Shown here in pieces: positions 5,182-13,624 of a stretch of DNA of 58,637 bases. Position 1 is the first letter of the stretch. Every line of letters starts with the position of its first letter. This stretch comes from Oscillospiraceae bacterium. Lineage in GTDB: Bacteria; Bacillota; Clostridia; Oscillospirales; Ruminococcaceae. The stretch lies in the NCBI GenBank assembly GCA_012729855.1, contig JAAYCI010000091.1, positions 1 through 58,637 of the forward strand, read 5' to 3'. The translations under genes were made by a program, and so were the position numbers. The notes beneath the pieces are model-generated. The model worked only from the letters and a program-made list of their open reading frames with translations. It ran no database searches and was not told the origin of the DNA.

Positions 5182-8178
5182 CTATTTGGTCACCTTGATT
5201 TTCACACTGGCCTTTTTGCCGTTGGCCGCTTTCACGGTGATGGTGGCTGTGCCCGCCTTTTTGGCCTTCACCACACCCTTGCTGCTTACGGTGGCAATGT
5301 CTTTTTTATTGCTGCTCCAGGTAAGCTTGGGCATGGCGGTGTAGCTGGGGTCGCTCAGTGTAACGGTGGTGCCTAGCGGCATGCTTTTGCCTTTTTTCAG
5401 TTTGGCAGACGCGCCGGTAATCTTCACACGCTCCACCGGGGCCGCCGCTGTCACAGTTATCGTAATGGTTTTGGTGCCGGCTTTTATCGTTATCTTGGCG
5501 GTACCCTCGCTTTTGGCCGTCAGTTTGCCGGTGGCGTCTACCGTCATCACGGCGGGCTTGCTGCTCTTCCAGGTAATGGCGCCGGTGGCGGTGCTGGGGC
5601 TCATTTTAACTTTCAGCTGGGCGGTGTTGCCTATATCTACCGTTTTCTTGCCGCTGATGGTCACCTTGGTGGCCTTTACAGCCTTGGCCACCACTTTTAC
5701 CGTGACGGTGGCTTTAAGGTTGTTTTCGGTGGTTGCGGTAATTTTGGCCGTGCCTGTCTTGCTGCCGGCGGTAATTTTGCCGCTCTGGCTCACCTTGGCC
5801 ACCTTTTCGTTGGTGCTGGCCCAGGTGAGGCCACTGGTGCTGGTGGCGCCGTTGCTGTGGTACACCACAGCGCCCAGGGTGGCTTTCTGCTTCTTGGCCA
5901 GGCGCAGGGTGGTTTGGGCAAACTTCACGCTGGTGATGGTGGCGCCGGGGTCGCCGGGGTCGGGGTCGCTGGGGTCGGGGTTGCTGGGGTCGGGGTTGCC
6001 CGGGTCGGGGTTGCCCGGGTCAACCGGAGTTTCGCCGGGTTTACTCATTTTAAACAGGACGCGTATGTCGCTGTCGGCGCCCTGGATGGCGGCCTCATAT
6101 TCGGCCACGGTGGCATGCGTGGTAAAAGTGCCGGTGAAATCGTTGTACCCGGCGGCCTTGGCCGTAATGGTATAGGTTTTGCCGGCCTGCAGCAGGAACA
6201 CGTTGCTGCCATAGTTCGCATTCTGCCGTGTCACACCCTCAATGGTGGTGGCGGCGCCGGGAATGCTCCACGACGAACTGGAGCCCATGCAGATCTCATA
6301 GGCCAGCAGGGTGATGCCGCTGCCGGTGATGGCATTGCCGTTCAGGGCCACATTTTCGCCGTATTTGGCGTTTTTGTAAAAGGCGGTGTTGCCGTTGTTT
6401 GCAAAGGTGCCGTTGTTGGTGAGCACGTTGCGAATGACGACGGTGGCGGTGTCAAAGTTTTGGCTGGCGTCGGACGCCGCCCGTATGGTGCCGGTGTTGG
6501 TCAGCCAGGACACCCGGCCCATATACAACCCCACGTCATCCTTCTTTGAGTTGATTTTAAAGTCACCGTAGTTGTACAGGTAGCTCAGGCAGTTGTCGCG
6601 GTTTATAGACTGTTCTGTCTCGCCATACACCCGTATGCCGTTGCCGGCGATGGTAGAAACGTCGATGGCGCCATGGTTGGACAGCGTGGAGCAGTAGACG
6701 ACCATGCCATACTGCCCGGCCAGGATGCTGTCGTAGTCCCCAATCTCCTGCACCGGCCAGTTGCCCAGGATGTTGAGGGAGCCGTAGTTGATGAAATGCG
6801 TGTAGCCGTCCAGCTGGATCTGTGCCTTAAAAGTACCGTCGAGCGTATAGCCGCCCGCGGCCTCCAGCGTGCCCTTGTTGATGAAGGGGATGTTGGTGCT
6901 GGCATACAGCCCCGCCGTCGGGTTGGGGCCGTCGATGAAAAACTCGCCAGCGCCCGTCAGCTTGATGGTACCGGCGTTGATGTTGACGGATTTGGCCTCC
7001 AGCTCGGCCGGGGTCAGGGCGCTGTCGTAGTCGGAGGCGCTTGTCCGCAGCGTAAGGCCGCCGCCGGTAACGTTCACGGTGCCCCCCTTGCCAACAAACA
7101 GGCTGTTAACGGTGGCAGTGGCGGTGCCGTTCGAATACGTTGCGCCGCTGTTGTCTGCAATGGTAAGGGTGCCCCAGTTGGAAAGCGTCTTGACGGTGAT
7201 GCGCCCGTTTGTAAGCTGTACGGTGGCGCCCTTTTGGATGTTCAGGCTGTTGTTCTGGATGTACAGATGGGCGTAACCGGTGCTTTGCGTTACTTCCAAA
7301 AGGCCGCCGGTGCGCACAGTCAGGTTGGGGTCAAAGCCATTAAAGGAAAGAGCCATGTCTTGAATGCGCAGCTTACCGCCACTGGCAATGGCAATTTTGG
7401 TGTAGCTGTTGATATAGTAAGAGTCGCTGCCCTCGGCGGGCATGCCCAGCGCTGTGCGTGTCAGGGTAATGTCGCCCGTAACCACCAGGGTGCGGTTGGT
7501 GAAGGTGTCGCTGTTTTCATCATGCTTTGCTTTAAACTCGGCGGCGGTGGCCACCGCCACTTCGGTGGCGGTTCCGTTGTTAAAAACGGGTATCAGCGTC
7601 ATGCTGCGCGTTACGGTGTCGCCCTCATCCACGCGGGTGGCGTCATCGGCCGTTACCCAGTGGGAAAATACATAGCCGGAAAACAGGCCGGCATAATTGA
7701 TCGACGAAGCAAGTGTGTCGTCGCTGCCGCTGGTATAGGTCTTGGTTTCAGGCAGCTTCATCGGGTCCACGTCGCCCGCCTGGTACTGCACAGTATAGGT
7801 GGCCTGCGGGGTGGCTTCGGCTTCGGGCTCGTCCGCGCCTTCCGGCGCCGCCACGTCCTCGGGGGCCGCCACGTCTTCCGGCTCGGCGGGGGTGGCATCG
7901 GTGGGGTCTTCTTCGGGCGCCACTTCGGGCTCCGGCTGTGGGGTTTCATCAGCCGGGGTTTCTGCTTCGGCAGCCGGCGGGGCGTCCTCGGTGGTGTCCG
8001 GGGCGGGGTCTTGCGTGCCCTGCGGCGCCTCGGTGGCGGTGGTGTCCTCTTGTGCCATACTGATGCTGCTGTCCGGTGCCGCGTCGTCATAACTGGCGGC
8101 AAAGCCCGTGCCGGCCAGCGAAAACACCAGGCCGCATGCCAGCAGGAAGCTGGCGCCTCTGCGAATGATCCCCTTCAT
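5182..8178 (-). CDS. Large secreted surface protein with C-terminal Big_2 domains
   Basis: A 998-aa exported protein with a signal peptide (residues 1-28, ending GFAAS) behind the RBS AGGAGGT. A Pro/Glu/Asp/Ala-rich stretch follows (about 30-125), then an InlB-like segment (YTVQYQAG to SHWVTADD). A long central region (about 200-720) is rich in GTL/NNG strands, as in pectin-lyase-like or autotransporter-type beta-helices. A PDPGNPDP linker encoded by 15-nt repeats near 5945-6025 leads to about 260 residues of bacterial Ig-like group 2 domains (WASTNEKVAKVS, WKSSKPAVMTVD, WSSNKKDIATVSSKGVV). No LPXTG motif is seen. The C-terminal 260 residues are nearly the same as those of the 2066-aa protein at 15351-21551. 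Probable adhesin or matrix protein; its ligand is unknown. Confidence 0.85.
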   Translation of the reverse strand: MKGIIRRGASFLLACGLVFSLAGTGFAASYDDAAPDSSISMAQEDTTATEAPQGTQDPAPDTTEDAPPAAEAETPADETPQPEPEVAPEEDPTDATPAEPEDVAAPEDVAAPEGADEPEAEATPQATYTVQYQAGDVDPMKLPETKTYTSGSDDTLASSINYAGLFSGYVFSHWVTADDATRVDEGDTVTRSMTLIPVFNNGTATEVAVATAAEFKAKHDENSDTFTNRTLVVTGDITLTRTALGMPAEGSDSYYINSYTKIAIASGGKLRIQDMALSFNGFDPNLTVRTGGLLEVTQSTGYAHLYIQNNSLNIQKGATVQLTNGRITVKTLSNWGTLTIADNSGATYSNGTATATVNSLFVGKGGTVNVTGGGLTLRTSASDYDSALTPAELEAKSVNINAGTIKLTGAGEFFIDGPNPTAGLYASTNIPFINKGTLEAAGGYTLDGTFKAQIQLDGYTHFINYGSLNILGNWPVQEIGDYDSILAGQYGMVVYCSTLSNHGAIDVSTIAGNGIRVYGETEQSINRDNCLSYLYNYGDFKINSKKDDVGLYMGRVSWLTNTGTIRAASDASQNFDTATVVIRNVLTNNGTFANNGNTAFYKNAKYGENVALNGNAITGSGITLLAYEICMGSSSSWSIPGAATTIEGVTRQNANYGSNVFLLQAGKTYTITAKAAGYNDFTGTFTTHATVAEYEAAIQGADSDIRVLFKMSKPGETPVDPGNPDPGNPDPSNPDPSDPDPGDPGATITSVKFAQTTLRLAKKQKATLGAVVYHSNGATSTSGLTWASTNEKVAKVSQSGKITAGSKTGTAKITATTENNLKATVTVKVVAKAVKATKVTISGKKTVDIGNTAQLKVKMSPSTATGAITWKSSKPAVMTVDATGKLTAKSEGTAKITIKAGTKTITITVTAAAPVERVKITGASAKLKKGKSMPLGTTVTLSDPSYTAMPKLTWSSNKKDIATVSSKGVVKAKKAGTATITVKAANGKKASVKIKVTK

Positions 8179-8240
8179 GTTGTACCTCCTAGAATATGTG
8201 CGTTGGGTGATGGTTCCTGTTCCATAGTATCGTAAAAAGT

Positions 8241-8269
8241 ATTATACTTTTTGCAGCTTGCACTGTCTT
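8241..8269 (-). promoter_or_regulatory. Promoter of the 998-aa surface protein gene
   Basis: Minus strand: -35 AAGACA (8264-8269), 17-nt spacer, -10 TATAAT (8241-8246), about 63 nt before the start codon. The remaining 8270-8390 region shows only a weak TATACT near 8351 for the divergent regulator gene. Confidence 0.6.
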
Positions 8270-8390
8270 ATCTACAGGATTCGCCGGGCATTTAGCGTAC
8301 TTTCGTATAATGGGATTTTGTGATGCGCTTTAAATATGACTGTGGCTTGCGGTATACTGGAAAAAACAGGCCCGTGGCATGAGGTGAGCT

Positions 8391-9113
8391 ATGTTCAGCA
8401 TCTATCTGGTGGATGACGACCCCTTGATTTTGGAGATTTTGGCGGAACAGGCGGTGTGGCAGGAATGTGGCTTTAAGGTATGCGGCACCAGCGCCTTGCC
8501 GCAGGCGGCGCTGGAGGACATTGTGCGGCTGCGGCCCGACGCTGTGCTGTGCGACTTAAAAATGCCCGGCATGGACGGCATCTCCCTGATGACCCAGGCG
8601 AAAAGCCAGGGGGCAGACAGCGCGTTTATCATGCTGAGCGCCCACGCCAGCTTCCAGGACTCCCGCGATTTCTTTACCAACCAGGGCTTTGACTACCTGC
8701 TGAAACCGCTGGACGAGACCGAACTGCAGATAACCCTGGAGCGCCTGGCGCACCGGCTGATGAAAAAGCGGGGCCGGGCACCGGCTGCACAGGTGGAAAA
8801 CGGCAGCACCATCGACGCTATTATGAACCATATCCGCCGCAACTACACAAAAAAGATTACCCTGAACCAGCTGGCCGAGCTTTTCCACCTGAACCCCAAC
8901 TATATCAGCAACCTGTTTGTGAAGCACTATGGGCAAACGTTTACCTCCATTGTAACCAGCCTGCGCATGAACGAGGCCGTGCGCCTGATACAGCACACCG
9001 ACAAGCCGCTGAAAGCCATTGCTCAGGAATGCGGCTACGCCAGCTACTTTTATTTCTACCGGGTGTTCAAGGCGCACTACGGCTGCACCCCGGGCGAATA
9101 CCGGCCAGACTGA
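8391..9113 (+). CDS. Response regulator, receiver plus AraC-type HTH (YesN-like)
   Basis: A 240-aa two-component regulator. The N-terminal receiver has the acidic pocket LVDDDP and phospho-acceptor Asp55 (LCDLKMPGMDG), with the KP lysine near residue 105. The C-terminal AraC domain (about 140-238) carries both helix-turn-helix units (LAELFHLNPNYIS and IAQECGYASYFYFYRVFK). The start follows GAGGTGAGCT. No kinase is adjacent. The YesM-like kinase at 13625 lacks its own regulator and is the likeliest partner. It lies divergent from the 998-aa surface gene and codirectional with the 724-aa one, so either could be its target. Confidence 0.9.
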   Translation: MFSIYLVDDDPLILEILAEQAVWQECGFKVCGTSALPQAALEDIVRLRPDAVLCDLKMPGMDGISLMTQAKSQGADSAFIMLSAHASFQDSRDFFTNQGFDYLLKPLDETELQITLERLAHRLMKKRGRAPAAQVENGSTIDAIMNHIRRNYTKKITLNQLAELFHLNPNYISNLFVKHYGQTFTSIVTSLRMNEAVRLIQHTDKPLKAIAQECGYASYFYFYRVFKAHYGCTPGEYRPD

Positions 9114-9203
9114 CATCTGTTGAGCGGCTGGGTTCGCATTGGCTGAATAATCCATTTTCAAATATCTCTAAATAGAAACAAATTGTTTTGGCGGCATATA
9201 CAG

Positions 9204-9241
9204 AATAGCACCCCCGGCAGGTACCTGTCGGGGGTGCTATT
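9204..9241. terminator. Bidirectional terminator after the response regulator
   Basis: AATAGCACCCCCG pairs with CGGGGGTGCTATT, and the centre CAGGTACCTG is itself palindromic, giving an almost fully paired hairpin. The following 9242-9471 is unusually AT-rich for this genome and leads into the next surface gene. I see no clear promoter hexamer pair there. Confidence 0.75.
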
Positions 9242-9471
9242 ATTCCGAGAGAACAACAAAAATATAAATTTAGAGATTATTTATAAATGCGATATAAAGA
9301 ATTATAATTTTTAGAATGGACTATATGTAAACATAATGTGATTCTTTTGTGAAAAGCTTGCTTTTTGCAAAAAATGCGCATGATGATGGCACAAAAAGAC
9401 CTGGTAACAGAGAAATATTTCCAAATTCTTTTCGTGACCATAAAACATAAATCCATAGGAAGTGAGGAAGC

Positions 9472-11646
9472 ATGAGAAGAATATTTAACAAATTCACAGC
9501 CATGGCGCTGGTTGTTGTAATGGCACTGGTTTTCGCAGCGCCAGTTTCTCTGTACGCATCCAGCGAGAATTTACCCGCCGAGAGCGACGTGGCGGCGGCT
9601 GAGACGCTGCCCCCGGCAGAGCAAGCGCCAGCCCCCGAGGTTGCGAGCGAGGAAACGAATGCCCCGCCGGAAGAGACGGCCGGACAGCCCGAAGCAACAC
9701 CGCCTGAACCCGAGCAACCAGCCCCTGAAGTGGCGGAGCCGGAAACGGTAGCCCCCACCGAAGAAGTGACAGAACCCGAACCGCCCGCGCAGGAAGAAAA
9801 CGCGCCGGTTCTGTTCAGCGTGTCCTTCTACGACACCGACGGCAACCTGTTGCACCAGGAGCCGGTAGCGCAAGGCGTTGCCGTGGCCGCACAGCCCGAC
9901 CCCGCGGCCCCCCAGGGTATGCGGTTCAAAGGCTGGTTTGAAGAGAACGCCATCGAGGCTTTCAAGTTTGAAGGCAGCGTGGTAAGCGGCGACGTAAAGC
10001 TGACCGCCACGTTTGAGGCCCTGCCTGCCGCGCCGGTGAACGCGCCCGAAGTGGTAACCGAAGAAGCCCCTGCCATTGAACCAGAAGCGGAAGACCCCGC
10101 CGCGGCAGTGACGACCGAAGAAGAACCCGCGCTTGCGCCGGAAGCAGCAACCACAGCGTTTGCTGCTTCTGCCGCCGCGCAGGGCGATGTGGATCATACC
10201 GTTACCTTTAAAGTGGACGGCAGCGTTTACGCCACCGACACCGTGCTGGACGAAACCCTGGTAAGCCTGCCTGCCGCCCCCACCGGGCAGAACGGCAAGA
10301 CCTTTGTGGGCTGGTATGTGGAGGGCGGGCTGCCCTTTAACCCCGCCCAGCTGATTACCGAAAACCTGACCCTGGTGGCCCTGTTTGACGATGCCACCGT
10401 GCTGGTAACCTACCTGAACACCGACGGCTCTGTGCTGGAGGTGCTGGAGGGCACCGTGGGCGAAGCTGCCCCGCAGCCCACCCGCCAGCCCGCTTTGGGC
10501 ATGGGCCGGGAGCTGCTGCACTGGGCGCTGGCCGGCACCCAAGATGCTTTCACCGGTCTGCTGGCTGAAAACATCACCCTGGCGCCGGTGCTGGAAGAGA
10601 TCTCCCTGGCTGTTTTTGTAACCCAGGGCAGCGAGATTGAGCCCCAGACCGATACCAAGGGCTTCCTGGCGCAGGAACCCGCGGCCTCCACCCGCGACGG
10701 CTATACCTTTGACGGCTGGGCCCGCACCCAGGGCGGCAGCGTTGCCAACTTCACCATGGCCACCCGCATTCTGGAAAGCACCACTGTGTACGCCGTATGG
10801 GAAGCCATTGTGGTAGACCCCGTTGACCCCGACCCGGTGATCCCGGTAGACCCGACGCCAGACCCAGACCCCGACCCGGTAGATCCCACCCCGGTGGATC
10901 CTACCCCCCCGGCCCCCGGCCCGGTGGATCCGGCAGACCCCACCCCCCCGACACCCGACCCCACCCCCGTAAACCCCGAGGCGGCAACGCCGACCGAGCC
11001 CGACCCCACCCCGGCAAACCCGACCGGCCCCAAAACCACACCCAACCCGGCGACCCCGGAAACAACCCCCGCCGCCCAACCCGACCTGACGCTTGAGACC
11101 ACGCCCGTGGTGGTGGAGCAGGTAACAGCCCCCGTAACGCTGACTGGCAACATTACGGCCAACCCGGAGACTGACCCCGCCACCCCCGCGGTGCCAAAGG
11201 AAGTACAAGAGCGGTTGGACAGCCAAAGCGGCAACATCGCCAAGGACATTATGGAAGATAACGTGCCGCTGGGCGGCCCCGAGCTTAAGGGCGCCTGGTC
11301 CCTGCTCAGCCTGATGATGGCCCTGCTGGGCGCTGCGATCTCGGTGGTGGTGTTTGCCACCCTGCCGGCCCGCAAGCGCAAAGAGAGCGACGAAAATGGC
11401 GAAGAAGCGGCGCCGCGCAAACAGCGCAGCAAGCTGCTGAAAGCCCTCACCATTGTGCTGGGCCTGCTGGCCGGGCTGCTGTTCCTGCTGCTGGATGACA
11501 TGAGCCTGCCCATGGCCCTGGTGAACCAGTGGGCCCTGTGGGTGGCAGTGCCCTTTATCCTGAGCCTGGCTGTGCTGGTGGCGCAAGTGTTCATCAAGCG
11601 CAAAGCCGGCGGCGACGGCCAGAACGATGTGATCGAAAAAGCCTGA
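9472..11646 (+). CDS. InlB-repeat surface protein with C-terminal three-helix membrane module
   Basis: A 724-aa exported protein. Signal peptide at residues 1-29 (FAAPVSLYAS), then an acidic Pro/Glu/Ala spacer. Four InlB B-repeat-like units follow, each with a hydrophobic FKGWFEE / FVGWYVEGG / FDGWARTQGG type core, at about residues 118-185, 240-305, 308-372 and 375-442. A Pro/Asp-rich stalk (about 445-560) leads to the C-terminal module: TM helix, RKRKES acidic loop, TM helix, DDMSLPMALVNQW loop, TM helix. The same module ends the partial protein at 2-517. RBS GGAAGTGAGGAAGC precedes the ATG. Likely cell-surface binding protein held by the membrane module rather than by sortase. Confidence 0.88.
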   Translation: MRRIFNKFTAMALVVVMALVFAAPVSLYASSENLPAESDVAAAETLPPAEQAPAPEVASEETNAPPEETAGQPEATPPEPEQPAPEVAEPETVAPTEEVTEPEPPAQEENAPVLFSVSFYDTDGNLLHQEPVAQGVAVAAQPDPAAPQGMRFKGWFEENAIEAFKFEGSVVSGDVKLTATFEALPAAPVNAPEVVTEEAPAIEPEAEDPAAAVTTEEEPALAPEAATTAFAASAAAQGDVDHTVTFKVDGSVYATDTVLDETLVSLPAAPTGQNGKTFVGWYVEGGLPFNPAQLITENLTLVALFDDATVLVTYLNTDGSVLEVLEGTVGEAAPQPTRQPALGMGRELLHWALAGTQDAFTGLLAENITLAPVLEEISLAVFVTQGSEIEPQTDTKGFLAQEPAASTRDGYTFDGWARTQGGSVANFTMATRILESTTVYAVWEAIVVDPVDPDPVIPVDPTPDPDPDPVDPTPVDPTPPAPGPVDPADPTPPTPDPTPVNPEAATPTEPDPTPANPTGPKTTPNPATPETTPAAQPDLTLETTPVVVEQVTAPVTLTGNITANPETDPATPAVPKEVQERLDSQSGNIAKDIMEDNVPLGGPELKGAWSLLSLMMALLGAAISVVVFATLPARKRKESDENGEEAAPRKQRSKLLKALTIVLGLLAGLLFLLLDDMSLPMALVNQWALWVAVPFILSLAVLVAQVFIKRKAGGDGQNDVIEKA

Positions 11647-11673
11647 CCTGCAATAGAATAAAGGCTGCAAACC

Positions 11674-11705
11674 AAAGCAGGGCCGCATATTGCGGCCCTG
11701 CTTTT
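11674..11705. terminator. Bidirectional terminator between convergent genes
   Basis: AAAGCAGGGCCGCA and TGCGGCCCTGCTTT pair around a TAT loop, with a T-run on the plus strand and the complementary run on the minus strand. It separates the 724-aa surface gene from the convergent solute-binding protein gene. Confidence 0.88.
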
Positions 11706-11720
11706 TCATATGGTTCAAAG

Positions 11721-13331
11721 TTATCGGCTTCTGTCGCAGGCAGCTTGGGCCACGGCCAAAAAGGTTTGCAGCCCCAGTGCGTCATACTCGGCAATATGGC
11801 TTTGCCACGCGGCATCGTCGGTGATATCCCGCGCGCCGGTAATAAAGTGGATGGCAGCCTGCCGCACGTGGGCCTCTATGCCGGCGCGGATATCCTGTAT
11901 CTGCGCCTCTTCTTCCGAGGTGTATATCAGCACACCGACAAATTCCTCCGGCTCGTATGCCTGGTACAATAGGGCGGCCTGTGCGTTCATATATTCGCCG
12001 TCGGTGGTGCTGCCGCTCCAGGTAACGCCGCCGGAGTACTGCGGCCGGGAGACATAGGGGCCAATCTGCATCAGGTGCTTGTTCTGCGGGGTATTCCACA
12101 GCTGGTGGATGATCTCGATGGTGGCCGGCGTGCCGTAGATGCTCACTGCGCCGGCCGGGGCAAAGTTCCAGTCAACGCCCTGCTCGCCGTAGCGGCCCAT
12201 CAGGCAGGCCTCCTCGCTCAGCATCAGGTCGAACAGCCTGAACACCGCCTCGGGGTGCCGGCAGGCCGAGGTGATGACGCCATTTGGCTTGGGCAGGGGG
12301 ATGCTCACCGAGGCCAGCTGCACGCCCTTTGGCCCCGCCAGCGGCCCAATGCCAACATAGCGCTCCATCATCTCGGGCGAGTTTTGCAGCACCGTCAGGG
12401 TGATGCCGGGGGAGGCGAAAGCGCCCAGGATATCCCGCGGGTCGTTGGCCATCTGCGCCAGCTGCTGGTCGTCCTGGGTGAAGCTGAGGGGCGAGATGAG
12501 CCCTTCGTCGTACAGCCCGCGCATATACTGCAGCGCCTCCCGCCATTCGTCCTGCACCGGGGCAAAGCCGATGGCGCCGTCCTCCAGCAGCAGGCGGGCG
12601 TTTTTTTCGTTGTTGTAGATAAAGGCGTTGAACAAAAAGTCGTACACCTGCTTGGCGTAGGTGGCCTCGGTGCCGGCCAGCGGTATTTCATCCTGCAGGC
12701 CGTTGCCGTTGGGGTCGCCGTCGCGGAAGGCCAGGAGCATCCCGCGAAAATCCTCTGTGGTGGCGGGAACGGGCAGGCCCAGCGTGTCCAGCCAGCCTTT
12801 GTTCACCCACATCACCTGGCGGTACCGCGTGATGAGGGAGGAGCTGAACCCCGGCATATAGTAGAAATGCCCGTCGGCGGCGGTCATCAGGGGGCGGATG
12901 CTGTACTCGGGCAGTTCCTCAAACAGGCTGTTCAGGTTTTCGCCATGCGCTTCAATCAGCGTGTCCAGCGCGATGACGGTGCTCCGCGCGGCGTAGGCCT
13001 CCAGGTTGCTGTTGCCAAAAACATCGCTGGAGCCAAAGCCGATATAGGCGTCGGGCAGGCCGTCGCCGCTCAGCAGCTGCTGGTGCACAATCTGCCCGGC
13101 GTCCTCCTGCGGCAGCCAGGTCATCTCCAGCTTCAGGCCGGTTTGTTCCTCCAGCCACAGCTTGTAGGCGTTGGTCTCAAAGTCCAGGATATTTCCGTTC
13201 TGCGGCGCGGCCAGGCGGATGGTGACCGCCTCATCCGGTGCGGCGGCGCCCCCGGCCGGGGCACAGGCGAAAAAGGCCATGGCCAGAACCAGGGCCAGCA
13301 GCAGGCACAGGGCTTGTTTTGCTTTGGGCAT
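11721..13331 (-). CDS. Extracellular solute-binding lipoprotein (family 1 type), no permease nearby
   Basis: A 536-aa lipoprotein with lipobox FFAC (Cys23) after a hydrophobic signal. Its plan is that of large sugar-binding proteins of Firmicutes (LplA/YtcQ type): ITIRL-like first strand, NAYKLWLEEQTGLKLE, a DAYIG(F/L) segment and the GDPNGNGLQDEIP calcium-site-like motif. No ABC permease gene lies on either side. The YesM-like kinase gene at 13625 is divergent, 293 nt away, so it may feed a sensor instead of a transporter. No strong RBS is seen before the ATG at 13331. Family assignment is firm; the ligand is unknown. Confidence 0.88.
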   Translation of the reverse strand: MPKAKQALCLLLALVLAMAFFACAPAGGAAAPDEAVTIRLAAPQNGNILDFETNAYKLWLEEQTGLKLEMTWLPQEDAGQIVHQQLLSGDGLPDAYIGFGSSDVFGNSNLEAYAARSTVIALDTLIEAHGENLNSLFEELPEYSIRPLMTAADGHFYYMPGFSSSLITRYRQVMWVNKGWLDTLGLPVPATTEDFRGMLLAFRDGDPNGNGLQDEIPLAGTEATYAKQVYDFLFNAFIYNNEKNARLLLEDGAIGFAPVQDEWREALQYMRGLYDEGLISPLSFTQDDQQLAQMANDPRDILGAFASPGITLTVLQNSPEMMERYVGIGPLAGPKGVQLASVSIPLPKPNGVITSACRHPEAVFRLFDLMLSEEACLMGRYGEQGVDWNFAPAGAVSIYGTPATIEIIHQLWNTPQNKHLMQIGPYVSRPQYSGGVTWSGSTTDGEYMNAQAALLYQAYEPEEFVGVLIYTSEEEAQIQDIRAGIEAHVRQAAIHFITGARDITDDAAWQSHIAEYDALGLQTFLAVAQAACDRSR

Positions 13332-13368
13332 AGGCCAACACCATTTCCCGGCAGAATGTGATGCCTTT

Positions 13369-13374
13369 AGTATA
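13369..13374 (-). promoter_or_regulatory. Extended -10 element of the solute-binding protein gene
   Basis: Minus strand TGATATACT gives TATACT (13369-13374) with the TGN extension. No good -35 hexamer is visible 16-18 nt upstream. Low-certainty call. Confidence 0.35.
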
Positions 13375-13428
13375 TCACACGCAGCAAAGCTTGAATAGAA
13401 TGCGGGCCCTGCTTACATAGTCAACCCA

Positions 13429-13574
13429 CTTGAAAACAAAGTTTTCAAGGCGGCAGAGAAATCTGCCGCACATACCCAAAGGGTATGTGGTTTTTACTAT
13501 GAACGGCGAACCAATCGCCCTTTGGGCGATTATCACGCGCATCGCGCGCGGCTTCAAAATCCTTGATTTTGAAG
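13429..13574. repeat. String of six perfect short-loop hairpins
   Basis: Six perfect inverted repeats in 146 nt: 13429-13449 (9-bp stem, AAA loop), 13450-13469 (8 bp, GAAA), 13470-13488 (8 bp, AAA), 13513-13531 (8 bp, TTT), 13536-13548 (5 bp, ATC) and 13552-13574 (10 bp, CTT). The first three abut with no gap. The stems differ in sequence, so this is not a CRISPR array or tandem repeat. The string ends 9 nt before a TATAAT and 50 nt before the kinase gene at 13625. A 22-nt relative of its right edge recurs at 15258-15279. Confidence 0.8.
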
Positions 13575-13583
13575 TGGTTCTAG

Positions 13584-13589
13584 TATAAT
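13584..13589 (+). promoter_or_regulatory. Probable -10 element of the YesM-like kinase gene
   Basis: TATAAT lies 36 nt before the start codon. The only -35 candidate (TTGATT, 15-nt spacing) lies inside the last hairpin of the preceding string, so DNA or RNA structure there could affect initiation. Confidence 0.4.
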
Positions 13590-13624
13590 GTAAACAAAAG
13601 GCCATGGGGAAAGGGCGGGGAAGC

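Noticed and set aside
9571-11718. 715-codon minus-strand frame opposite the 724-aa surface gene
   Set aside because: Shadow of a Pro/Glu-rich gene; composition is Gly/Arg/His-rich without domains.
13429-13574. CRISPR array
   Set aside because: The repeated units are palindromes with different sequences, no constant repeat, no cas genes.
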